Below, piece after piece: positions 51,174-62,717 of a stretch of 64,000 bases of DNA. Position 1 is the stretch's first letter. Each line of letters begins with the position of its first letter. The DNA is from Toxotes chatareus (lineage: Eukaryota > Chordata > Actinopteri > Toxotidae), in the NCBI GenBank assembly GCA_016801885.1, contig CM028897.1, positions 20,712,001-20,776,000 on the forward strand, given 5' to 3'. The notes beneath the pieces are model-generated. The model had not been told where the DNA came from and did no database searches. It saw only the letters and a program-made list of their open reading frames with translations. Position numbers and translations under genes: made by a program.

Positions 51174-54100
51174 TCAGGCAGAGGAATGAAGCGCTCCAGG
51201 CTCCCTGTCATCCCTCTCTTCCTCGTCCATTTTGCGTCCATGTTTCCGGAAGTATTTGTAGCGCTGGACGTACAGTTTCACCAGGTTGCTGACTTTGACA
51301 GGGTTGATTTCTCCAGTGCGGCTGTGGCAGATCTGAGACAGTGACACAGTGTGATTAAACAGCTGAACTACCGCAGATTTAACTAATCAGTTAAACGTGT
51401 TTTTGTGTGTCACCGGTTGTGTGAGCTGACGCTGACCTTATGCACAGCTTTCCTGAGGATGTCTTTGTACTCGTCCTTGTTGATGTCTTTGCGCTGATAG
51501 TAAGGTTTGATGGCGAGCTTCACCTCCTCCACTGCCCGCTCCTGGGTGTGCAGCTTCTTTAGGTACTGAGCAATTTAGGTAACAGACAAAGAAACACATC
51601 CATCAGTACTGTGAACAAATTTATCTTAACTGCAGAGACAGTCAGGCCTTTATTTAAAAGGTGTATATAGAAACAGGCCATGATTTCCTATTTCCCCTTT
51701 AATGCAAACTCACAGTCCATTTCAATAAACATTTGAAATAAAATAAGACACTACATTAAAGTGCCCAGCCTCAGCTTTAATCTGAGTACGATTATGTCAA
51801 TACAGAAAGAGCTGTGTGGAAGATACTGTCCTCAGATAATAATCAGGCTAAAAAAAAAAAAAAAAAAAAAGCAAGGATCTTGTGGATGAGCCAAAACTCA
51901 TTTGCATGGTGGAAGGAAACAACCTTTATGACTGCAGAATAAAGACTGAGACCCCCGCAACAAGCAAGAGCTGATGGAGGCTGCAGGGAAACTCTGGGAG
52001 AGCATCTCCAGGAAGGACACACAGCATCTGCTGATGTCTGTGGGTCCAAGACTTCAGGCAGTCATTGACTGCAAAGGACTTTACACAAAATATTAAATAT
52101 ACTGATTCATGTGTATCTGTCCAATTACCTCTAAACCCCAAATCTTTGGGCACCATGTGTTCAAAGGGTTATATCTCTATAGAAAACACAGCTCCTTCTA
52201 TGTTGATGTGAATTCTCAAATAAAAGCTATGACTTGGCTCTTTAATATAGTATCTATTATTTTATTTCAAATTAAATGTACTGAAGCACAGACCCTGAGG
52301 AACAAGAAAAAAAAAAAGTGTAACTGTCCAAATACTTGTGGCCTGGAATCTATGTATAATGTACATTTCCAGATCATGAAATCCAGAAATACTGCTCTCA
52401 TTCACTGACTGTTACATTATGAGCAGTTTACCATGTGAGCCATTATATTATGATCTTATTACCTGGAGCTCTCTGTTTCCTTTACAGATAACTGGTTATT
52501 CTGACTCCATCAGTCAGCAGAATACTTGGAAAAATATGGAAACGGCTGCACAGTTACATACATTCATTCTTGTAATGAATGTCTGCTGTAAAACTGTATT
52601 AATACTCTCATCTCATTCAAGTAATTAAATGATTTTGAGGTTAGAGTTAGACAACAGTATCACTACTGTCCCCTCAGGAAGATGCTGATAAGCAGCCATG
52701 CAGCAGCAGTGGGACATACCACACAACTGACCCTGGTCTGTTCGTGAGGATCAGCTTTACCTTATCAGGGTCTTTGCTCTCATTGTCCCATCCAGTCTCA
52801 CCAGAGCTCCCAGTAACCCCCGACAGCCCCACAGGCATGATGGAGGGTGGGGTCTGTGCACATCCGCCACCTATGGAGGTGTGCAGGTGAGAGGGTGGGG
52901 TCTTGGAGCAGCCAACCAATGGGAGGGAGCTGTGGAGGATGAACTGGGCTGGGCTCAGGCCAGTAGGTGGGGGGAGAGAGGGAGGGGGTGGGATCTGTGA
53001 GGAGGACGAAGAGGAGGCCGAAGAAGGAGGCGCATGTTGCTGGGCCTGGCTCTGATTGGCCTGTGAGAGGATCTACATGAGAGACAAGAGAAAAAGTCAA
53101 ACGGCACAGTGAGATCAGGTTTGACTCCTCATTCATTTCTTTATGACACATGGAATCTCCAGCTGGTTTAACAGACGGCAGGGGTTTTTATTCCGGGAAA
53201 AAAAACTATTTTTTAAACTGTATATCCATGTAAGTAGCAAGGAGCCCTACAGGGTTTCATTGAGGAACAATGAAAGCTTTTCCACTGATCATGGAAGGTC
53301 TGCATGCAGTATCTTTTACTTTAATTACTGAGACTATGAGCATAAACATGGTGTTTACACTGATTTCACCTTCCTGCTTTTTTTTTTTTTATCCTACCCT
53401 TAAAGTTCCTCCTAACAACATATAAAAAACCCATTCATCTGACAGTAAGGACAGAGGGACAGTCATTTCCACTCTCACCTGACTGGTCGCCTGGATGAAC
53501 TCTTGTGCTTTGGCTCTGCTGGCGATATTGGCCTCCTCCATTTTGAAGAGCAGAGCAGTCACTGAGAGGAAGAACGGCAGAGACCATTACTCCAGGGAAA
53601 GTATGTGAACATATAACATGAATGGCAATGACGCACGTATTAAAGCTGTAAGCAGGTTTGAGTGGGCAGTCACACTTCGAGCCCATGGGGAGAGTGGCAG
53701 CCACAGTGCTAATGCAGGTGGTATCACATGGTTGGGAGACACATACACAAACTGCAAAGAGAGCCTGAGTCCCTGTCCTGTTTTTTGAGTTTGAGTTCCA
53801 ACAACTTCCTGTTTCATGGCGACGCTTCAAAATTGACCATGAGTTAATTCCAGTGTTTGATGCCAGTGACCCCTCCGGCCCAGGCACCCTCAGTACTCAG
53901 ACCCTAAATATTTGACAAAGACTGCTTTAAAATGAGTTCACGACAAGCATATTTAGTGTTTCATGTTGGTTGCATTGAGCTGATTTATCTCTTCAAATTA
54001 CAACTCTCAACAGAGTTATGTATCTAACTACAGCTCCATGAATTATGAGAGACCACCAGAGATACTTGGGTTTCCACCATCTGTGGTGGTCAGGAAAGAT

Positions 54101-57100
54101 CCTCTTTGCTCCCCTGAAGATTTCTGTTTTTATGTGTTTTAATCGAGGGGTGTGGCCAAAACTGAACAAAACATAAAGTGACTGTATGAATGATTTACTA
54201 ACTCAGAAAAATAGATTTAGTGTTGAATCACTTTTTAACCTGCCAGAAGCTTGAAAAACCTAGCATTACAAAATAACAAGGATGAACTGCAGCCTGGCCT
54301 GACGTTCTGCTGTGTACATGCAGGTATAGGTATAGCTCAGTCCCTGTGCATGACCCTGAAAGGTGTCAATGTTTCATAATAACTTGCAAATGTGCAAACA
54401 CCTATTGAGCAAACTCACATGCTAGGACTCCTCCTGTTGTGCAGTCCACCCCAGTCTGCAGACTCCACGGGAGGGAAGGCGCTGCTGGAGGGGGAGGAGG
54501 AGGGGGCTTACCAGCAGATGAGGAGGAAACAGAGGAGGAGGAGGAGGGGTCTGATGAAGACAGAGGCAGAGGAAGGGACGTGAGACCACAGGCTGCAGAA
54601 GAGGACGAGCAAGGAGGTGAGGCCAGAGATTTGGGTGCATCGTCCAGTGGAGGAGGTTTGGCTGTGGGTGTAGACAAAGAAGTGTTGAGGCCACCTCCCT
54701 GGGGGGTGGACAGGCTGGATGGACTGGACGTCGGTAGTGTGGGGCTGGTCTGCGTTGGACAGTCCTCGGCTAGAAAAGAAGGGTCGGGAGTCTTACAGCT
54801 GCTGTCCACAGTCTGAGAGTCTGGCGAAGAATCCCTGGTGTCCCGCAAAGGAGCCATAGAGGGTGGAGGCGTGTGTGGTGGTGAGGAGGAAGGGGGGAGC
54901 ACACTGGTGGTGGAGGAGGAGGAGGAAGAGGAGGAGGAAGAGGAGGAAGAACAGGGTGCAGGGCCAGCTTGGCCAGTATGTGGACTGACTGACTTGCTCC
55001 CATCTCCAACGGCTGACTGGACATCTAGTGTGGCTCCACCCCAGCCCTCGGACGTGGCTTTTGCTTGGCTGCTGTCTCCAGCTGTTAACCCTGCAGCTCC
55101 ACCTTTTTCTCTCGTCTTCTTGGCCAGGCGACGGCGGCGCTTTGTTGCCAGAGACGATGACGGGGAGGAGGCAGAGGAGGAGGTGGACGTGATGGAGCTG
55201 GGTTTTGTTTTTTTGGAGTTCAGTCCTGCAGGACTGGTTAAGGAGGATGGTGGTGCAGCCAGGTTGCTTCGCTTTCCCATACTGGCCAGATCTTTACTAC
55301 GGCTGCTCAGTGACAGTGGCTCCGAGCAAGGCTTGAGAAATGGAGACCTGCTCTCATTGTCCCTGCAAAAGACTACTGCAATGGAGCCGCCCACCACAGA
55401 GCCGCCAGAACCCCCACCTGTACCTCCTGGCCCCAGGAGGTCCATGCCCAGCTTTCCAGAGCCAACTGAAGCCCCCGTGGTGCTGCTCACACCCTCACGC
55501 ACCAGCACAGACACTTTGGACTGAAGTTTGCCTTTACGACTGCCACCGCTCTCTTTCTTGGACTTCCCAGAGCGACCCAAATCCTTTCTACTACTTTTGT
55601 CCCGCTCCTTGTCCTTTCCCACTTTCTTGGCTCGCTTCGCTGAGGGAAGGCCTGATGAGACAGGTGCAGAGCCTGAGGTGACCGTCAAAGAGGAAAGGCA
55701 TTTGCTTTTGGTTCTGATGGAAGACGAGGAGGAGGATTCAGATTGGCCAACTTTCTTTAATGTGCGGGATTTCTTTTTAGGGTGATGTCGTCCAGCCTTG
55801 GGAGCAGTCTTAGTTTTGGGGCTGGGGACGGGTGGTTCTGGAGGCAGGGCAGGAGGAGGAGTATCCTCCAAAGAAGGGTAGTCTGAGTCCAGAGCCTCGC
55901 CATCCAAAGACAACACGTCAATCTCCAATTTGTCTGAATAGCGGTCTGACTCGTAGCTGTGATACCTGGGAGGTGAGAGCGACTGTGATCGGCTGCGACA
56001 GCTTCCCTGGTCCTCCACCTCTCCAGCTGAGTGCCATTTTCTCTTCTTCTTTCTCTTGTGGGGCTTCTCAGAGTCCTGTGTGGGCCGACAAGGGGAGGTC
56101 GGGGCGCGTCTTGGGGAGCCCGGTACGGTTGTGGTGGTTGTGGTGGTGGTGACCGTGATGGTTCTCTTGATGGCAAAGAGGTCAGACCCATTGAGGTCTT
56201 GGATAGATGGCGGGACAACAGGACGACCGTCCCGTCGCCGATCCCTCTCGCGCTGCCTGTCTCTGTCACCCTCCCTCTTTTCCCTGCTTCTTTTGGACCT
56301 CTTTGAAACGCAACGTTCTCTGCTGCTTGAGTGCTGTCCCTTCCTTTCCCCCTCCTTCTTTCTAGAACTAGAGCCTCTATCTCTTTCATCTCTTCTATGG
56401 CTACTGGTGCGATTTTGTTCTCTCTCTCTATCCCTGTCTCTCTCTCTTCCTCTCTCTCTATCCCTCTCTCTATCTCTATCTCTGTCTCTGACTCTGTCCC
56501 TGTCTTTGTCTTTATCTCTTTCCCTCTCTCGATGTCTTTCTTCAGATAGGCTTGAAAAGGAGTGTCTTGTGTGGCCCCCTCTTCCTGAAGAATTGCAGGA
56601 TCGTGAGGCCTCTGGGCTGCTGTGCCGTCTTTTCTTCCTCTTTCGGCTGCTGCTCCTGCTGCTCCGCCTTCCTTTAACCTCCTTCCTGGTCTTGTGCCCT
56701 TGCTCCTTTTCTTTGCTCCTCTCCTGACCTTCCTCTTTGTCCTTTCTCCTCTTCTTTCTTCTCTCCTCCTTCTCCCCACCCTTCCTATCCTTGCTTTTCT
56801 GTCCATCTCGGTCCTTGGAACTTTTAGAGGACTTGCGGTTCTTGCTGCCTTGCTCTATAAGAGGTGTAAGTGGGGAAGAGGGCGCAGAAGCTGGAGGATG
56901 GGAGGCAGGAGGTGGCGGCTGAGGTGAGAGGGGTGAGGAAGCAGGAAAGGAGAGATATCTTTCCTTCCGCCTGCTGACCAGCTTCCTTCTCAGATCCTCC
57001 ACTCCCACCACAGGCTCATCCTCGGGCTCCCTGTCCACCTCCCAGCTGCCCTCAGCACGCACAGACACAAAGCCGTCCCCATCCAGCACCCGGAGGATGC

Positions 57101-57923
57101 GCTCTGGCTTTGAACCATAGAAGGAGACGTTGGGGGAATTCCGCGGGAGGATTTCTCCAGCTGCTCTCTTACTGATTCCATCTCTGTCAGCAGCCCCAAC
57201 TATCTCCCCCTCCTCTATCTCAGAGTGATCAGAGTCAGCACTCTCCCTCTTCTCTCCAGCCTTGATGGTGCTACAGTCCACTCTCCTCCTCAGAGGGAAC
57301 TGGGTGACCAGACAGGGGCTTGGCAGATTAGTCAGAGTGTCGGTGGAATCTGGAGGTTCTTCCTCTTTCTCCTCCTCCTCCCCTCTCTCAGCCTTTCTCT
57401 TTACCCCCCTCGCTTTGCTGCTTCCATCATCAGTGTCTGATGCTGGGGAGCCAGTGGGGTCAAAGGGGTCATATTTCTCCCCTTCCCCATCCTCCTCCTC
57501 CTCCTCCTTCATTCTTCCTTCCTTGTCTCCCTCAGTTGGATGGAAAGGATCGTACATCTCCTTTTTCCTGCCCTCTTCCTCACAAACCTGACTTGTCCGC
57601 ACCAAACGGTGAGGGCAGAAATCCGGGGAGGTGGCGTTGGTTGTAGATGTGGAGAGAGACTGCGTTGCTGGCGAGGCAGAAGTGGAGGACACCCGGGCCA
57701 CCTCTGTCCCCTGGGTCTGACCTTTTACATGGTTCTGATAAACTGACGAGTTGACACAGACAGAGGAGGATGTAGACAAGGGTGACGACGGATCGGACGA
57801 GGGCGAAGACAGAGACAAGGAGGGCGAGCGAGGAGGAGGGCTCCTGACAATCTCGCTAACTCCACTAGGAGAAGAGGAGGCAGCAGGCCTCCTTTTGAAG
57901 CCCGGTGCTGGAGTCAAGTCCAT
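51174..57923 (-). CDS. scaf1: scaf1, SR-related CTD-associated factor 1
   Basis: Nuclear SR-related protein thought to link the RNA polymerase II C-terminal domain with pre-mRNA processing. Five coding exons, minus strand: 54419-57923 (1168 codons in one exon), 53479-53561, 52761-53072, 51437-51565 and 51174-51332; about 1395 residues. Conserved landmarks: two YDPF(H/D)PT motifs (about 124 and 151), EIEEGEIV (about 235), LRRKLVSRRKERY, a long KR/RS/RD region, VPPSIQDLNGSDLFAIKRTI, KLQSKVSVLVREGVSSTT, SRSPFLKP, PDSQTVDSSCKTP and GVDCTTGGVLALTALLFKME. The conserved tail runs YLKKLHTQERAVEEVKLAI to RYKYFRKHGRK. The ATG at 57921-57923 follows an in-frame TGA 24 bases upstream, fixing the start. 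Human SCAF1 has a longer, different N-terminus. Confidence 0.95.
51850..52370 (+). mobile_element. Tc1/mariner relic in a scaf1 intron
   Basis: The plus strand resembles the transposase 3' end and tail of a fish Tc1-like element. It has GGCAGTCATTGACTGCAAAG followed by GTATCTGTCCAATTACCTCT, and ends with AACTGTCCAAATACTTGTGG, typical of this group. It is antisense to scaf1, with no intact frame. It fills much of the 1.2 kb intron between the exons at 51437 and 52761. Confidence 0.65.
53562..54418 (-). other. scaf1 intron 2, no feature found
   Basis: Intron between the large exon and the ALTALLFKMEEANIAS exon. Short open frames only; no repeat or RNA recognised. Confidence 0.6.
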
Positions 57924-58022
57924 GAGCCAGGAAAACTGGTGGTGCAGAAATCAGACAGTGGGCATCGGAGGTTGGAAGCACATGCAAGGCCCCCACCAGA
58001 AAAACAGAATCCAGGGATAAAC
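57924..58022 (-). other. scaf1 5'UTR part of the large exon
   Basis: An acceptor (TTCTATTAG) just right of 58022 defines the exon start. The segment holds an in-frame TGA before the start codon and so is untranslated. Confidence 0.65.
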
Positions 58023-59429
58023 CTAATAGAAAAAAAAGGACACATTTATCTCACAATGAAAATCTACCTGTTACAGACTCTACATATATTCTTCTGCTCT
58101 TTGTGAACCCAGTTACCTATGAAGTAAGCGGATCACATTCAGCACAGTCGGTCTTAAGGATGTCCACCACCCTGTTGGTCTGCCATAGTGAGTGTAGCCA
58201 ATTTCACTGCTAGCTGACCTCTTTATCCTACTCACTGAGGTTTCTATGAGTCTGAAGGGGAAATAATGTGCAGGACAGAGCCTGGTGGAGGATCTGCTCT
58301 TCTTTTTTAGATGATGAGTGACATCCTGTTTGTCCATATTACAGCCTAACCAATACATATAACACATAACACATACAAACCCCCCAGATAAGCGACTACC
58401 AAAAGCTAAGAATGTGTTTTAATTTGTCTTTTCTCTGAACTTGTCCATGTCTCTTGGCTTGTCTGTGAGAGATGCTATCTTGCAGTAGTTATTAATTTGA
58501 AGTCTGCACTGCTTTCTTTAAAATGTTACTTATGAGGCACATTTATAAATTTAGCTTAAAAAAATTAATAAGTGATGAATTTTATGATTCTCTTTATATA
58601 CATTTGATCCATGGTTTCTTTGTCAATGATCTGTTCTTTTGATCCTGAATTGGCTCTTCTCTTGGCTGGGTTGCAGGGCCCGGAGGAAGCTTGTCACCCT
58701 CTTGTTCTGAGGTAAAGTGTTTTAACTGTGAGCAGCTCCTTCTCTGATTGGTCAATCAAGACATTCTGAGTTGTATGTGTGATGGAAAAAAATGCATTTA
58801 CTTAGATTCAGTATTCTGATATTCACTTAACTAAATTGAGTAATGAATTGTATAGAATGAAAGAAAACAGGTTATAGTTTTTTTCTTTGTTTATGACTTT
58901 TAACTTGTTCAGTGGGGCAAGTACATTTCTCTTCCACTCGCCCTACAAGAAATCCATTCGTCTCGTACAAGCCTTAATGATGAGCTCTGTGTTGTCCCGG
59001 GGCTAGTCCATGACTGGCTGCTGTGCAAAGCATCAACGCATTGTTCTGCCGTCCTTCCGCCACTGACCGACTGACTGTGTGTGTTTTTGTGTTGATTCCT
59101 GACCTGAAGCCTGTGCATCCTTTAACTTTTGTTGATAAAAAGAATAGATAAAAGTTTGTAGCTGTAGCTGTTACGTGAGCTCACTCTCAGCCGGTGTTCA
59201 CTGCTGGCTATCTGGCTGAGCATCGTCTTATAACCAGCGCTGAGTGCCATACCCTACTGTGGCGCAGTTTGTCTTTAAAATATAAATAACACTCCACTTC
59301 TGAAGAAAAACAATAGCGTGTGTTAGGATGAGTCGACAGCAGGCATTCAGCTAGCTAGCTAGTTGAGATTTAGCTCACAATAGCTAGGTTGCTAAAGGCA
59401 GCAGGAGGAGCCGTGTGCTAACGAGTTAC

Positions 59430-59650
59430 CTTCAGTGCTGTCCAGCAGTCCGCAGTCTCAGGTCAAAGCCTCCGTCTTGTATTCGCTGCTGTCTCTTTGT
59501 GAGACATCAAACCGACAGGAAAAACACAGCAGCAACTGCTTTTTGTACCATTTTAAAAGCGCAACAGCGGCCCCAGTCCACCAACCGCCGCCATATTCCT
59601 TCCCCTCAGACCGGACAACAAAGAATGATGGGAAACGTAGTCCTCGCCGT
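59430..59650 (-). promoter_or_regulatory. scaf1 noncoding first exon and promoter, with YY1 and ZNF143-type sites
   Basis: A donor (CACTGAAG then GTAACT, minus strand) at 59429/59430 marks a noncoding exon 1. Read in the scaf1 direction, AATATGGCGGC at 59587-59597 is a near-perfect YY1 consensus. GGACTACGTTTCCCATCATTC-type sequence at 59623-59643 matches the ZNF143/THAP11 (SBS) motif. There is no TATA box. Such pairs are typical of broadly expressed vertebrate promoters; the transcription start between the sites is inferred. Confidence 0.6.
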
Positions 59651-59659
59651 TCCTTTGGT

Positions 59660-60125
59660 TCATGTAAGACCTTTAACATTAGGGTCCTACATTGAAATAA
59701 TCAATAAACAACTCAAACTCAAAGTGGAAACATAAATGAGAATAATTGAATCTGCCAGTTTTCTGTGTTCCATCTTTTGACGATGGTGTATTTTAATTTT
59801 AAAGTGGAATTGCAAATCCATTTTAAGCTTTCAAATGTAACCTCGTTCTGCCATTTGCTTCAGGACTGATTTATTTTCTGTTTCAGCCTCAAGTTTCCAT
59901 TTTGTGGCAGTGCTGCTTTAAAGAAGAATCTCCTTCACATTTAGAATTAGAATGAAATACTATTTAGTTACGTTTAGTTCAGCAAACTGAAGATCCACTT
60001 GAAGTCATCTGTCCAGGTGTGAAAACATTTTCAGGTTTTTAAATGGAATCTGTTGTAGTAGAAAAGTTAAAAAGCGGAGCAGCAAATGAACAAAACACAG
60101 CCTACCATCAGTCTTTAGACATAAA
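59660..60125. other. Intergenic DNA between scaf1 and abcc1, no gene found
   Basis: AT-rich sequence without recognisable coding potential, lying between the scaf1 promoter and the end of the abcc1 3'UTR. Confidence 0.5.
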
Positions 60126-60131
60126 TGGATT

Positions 60132-60137
60132 TTTATT
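60132..60137 (-). terminator. Candidate distal poly(A) signal of the ABC transporter gene
   Basis: AATAAA on the minus strand, 2.6 kb past the stop codon. A nearer hexamer occurs near 61480, so alternative 3' ends are possible. Confidence 0.35.
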
Positions 60138-61935
60138 TCAAAACTGATAACACAAATCAAGTAGCGCATATATATAAAACATAAAATATTCACTTTGTAA
60201 TCATAAATATGTAACACAAATATGCCTTAATCAGTCTCTAGATGCTTCACATCTTGTGCTGAGACACAACCAAAGCTTTTGCCACTAATGTCTACCTAAA
60301 TCTTTTACAGCAAAGACATTAGATGTCCAACAGCTGCATATACACGGCTATACAGATGTTAACATGTGGAGCCACAAAGATGACATGGTTATAGAGGTCC
60401 TACCATCCAGTACCCCTCATACTAATCAACCAGTCTGACTGTTCTGTACCCAGAGGGGGAAAAAAAAGACTATTTATGGCAATGAGCTCACAGACAACAT
60501 GCCACTATCTGTGCACGCTACATCCAACATTCTACAGGAGGATAAGGGCCACGTCCAAAGAAACACTTTAATGTTGTCCTCCACAGGCAACTGCATGTTG
60601 AAACTTCAACTGGGAAATTTGGACTTTTTTTTTTTCTAACCTTAATCTCAAAATTCTGTTGTTTTTTTTTTCTTTCTACAAATTAACAACTCTCTTTTTC
60701 CATTTGGCCCTAATCTTCAGTAAAACATCTCCTCCAGTTCCACAACAACAACAAAAAAACAAAAAACACACACACCCTATGCAACCTCAGCATGTTAATG
60801 TCCTGAACTTTAAAACTACTAACATCTTGCATGGCAGGTGTTACCAATAGGTACTGCTTGGAAAACTAATTTCTGTATCGTTTTTCACTATAAATAAACA
60901 GAATTAAAAAAAAAAAAAAAAAACCCAAAACCTTAAGACCCCCTGAAGTTACATGCACAAAAAATACCCACAGAGTTTCTCGTACCTATGCACTAAGGCT
61001 TTTCTTTCATGTACATGTTCTCTATCCCACAGGGGAGCATTACTTAGAAACATAATGACACTTATGTATTCACACAAGTGTCATTATCAGCTACTCAAGT
61101 GTCAGTAATTAAGTGTCAGTGTGATGACGGCAAAGCAGTCAGTGTCTTTATACTGAGGTTCATGACACTCGATGCACTTCTGTCTTGTCTCCTCTGTGCA
61201 GAACAAACACAGACAGAAAATCACTTGCCACTTGTAAGCAAGACAACTCAGCTGTATGTGGGCTGGGCTTTTGCCTAGACAGTCACTGGAAACTACAACT
61301 GTAACCAGGTTAGAATATAGCTGGCACATTTCATTTCTTCTGTGTCTGCGAAGACATATAAACTCAACTGTTTCTTTCCACTACAATCAGATTTTCTTAT
61401 GTGCATGCATCGGATCCCCCCTGCACACTGCAGACTTCCTGCATGTCATTTCAGGAGCATCAGCTGAACAGATCTTTATTCAATATAGACAAAACAAGCA
61501 ACTTGCTAACGCAAAGAAAAGCACAGAGTGTCGAAATCTACTCAAATCAAATGCAAACTGCTGTCAGAGCTAAAGTGAGACTTCGAACATCAGCACCATG
61601 CAACCTTATTAGATGTGTTCTTCTGCATTCATCCAAGGCTACACACAGACATGAAAAGAAAGTCTGATAGTTTCATTGTAACACACTAAATGATTTGGTT
61701 AAAACTGGAAACAACATGTTGTTTGGATTTGTATGAACACAACAATTTAAAGCTGATGCTGAAAGAACACAATAAATAAACAATCAGTGCTGCATGTAAA
61801 GTAACAGTCAAGCAGAATCTGTCTGACAGATTCCTAAAGTTTGTGCGTTTGTATTATTTTATTTTTTTTGTGATTTCTATGTAACATCACCAGCACAGCT
61901 GATGTTTCTGACCAGTCAGCGGGTCCAACACCTCC

Positions 61936-61958
61936 ATCCCCCCTCCCTCCCTCCCTCC
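61936..61958 (-). promoter_or_regulatory. Possible G-quadruplex in the abcc1 3'UTR
   Basis: Sense-strand (minus) sequence has four or more G-triplets separated by single A residues (GGGAGGGAGGGAGGGGGG). With loops of one base this is a strong predicted RNA quadruplex. It is in the 3'UTR if the gene ends near 60130. Confidence 0.45.
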
Positions 61959-62717
61959 TCCTGGTGGCGATGCTCTGACAGTAAAACTGAAAGTGCGAGA
62001 CAACAAAACACTCGCGTCTCAGAAGAATCTCTCCTGGTGATCTTACATTCAGCTAAACAAACCGACTGCACTGCCCTGCATCAGCTAACTTAGCTTAGCT
62101 ACAGGGTCAAAAATGAGCCGTGTCCCAGTTACCAGGCTGCTTTCTGATTCAAAGCAGACTCTGAGTCCATTTTGGCTTAACAGGTGAGTCTGGGGATACT
62201 TTAGAATAAGCAGTAACACCAGTCCTGTCAGGCCACGGGCTGAATTATTCCCTGTAAAGAATACTGATGTCTTTACACACTAATGCTAACAAACAGCACA
62301 TTATTAACTGTCTGTGGAGCAGTGTCCCACATTCTCTTTGAGAACAGCTGCTACATCTCAGGGACGTTTTTGGCACTAATGATTTCAGACTTAAACGACA
62401 ACAGTTTTCTTGTCCTCGTGCACTGTCAAAATAAAAGCCAAGTTCTCCGTCCCCTGTTAGAATTTCCATTGCAGAAACTGGCGTACACAGAAATGATGTG
62501 GTCTAAGAAAGAAATCTGTAGTTCAGGAAAGATGGACGTATAAAGGTGGAGCAGCTCAAACCAAACTCCTCGTTCTCTTCAGCACTATTGCTTAAATAGT
62601 AAACAAGCTCCTACTTTCTCTCCCTCTCCCTCTTTAGCTGAGAACCTCCACTTCAGGAGCCAGAAAAGCTGGGAGGGACTCAGAGGAACAGCTGGACAAA
62701 GTCAGGTGTCTCCAGCC

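Noticed and set aside
54438..57750. Many open frames on both strands opposite or offset to the scaf1 large exon, including 349 codons on the minus strand at 55757-56806
   Set aside because: Same effect of repetitive codon composition. The 1173-codon frame carries all the conserved SCAF1 motifs.
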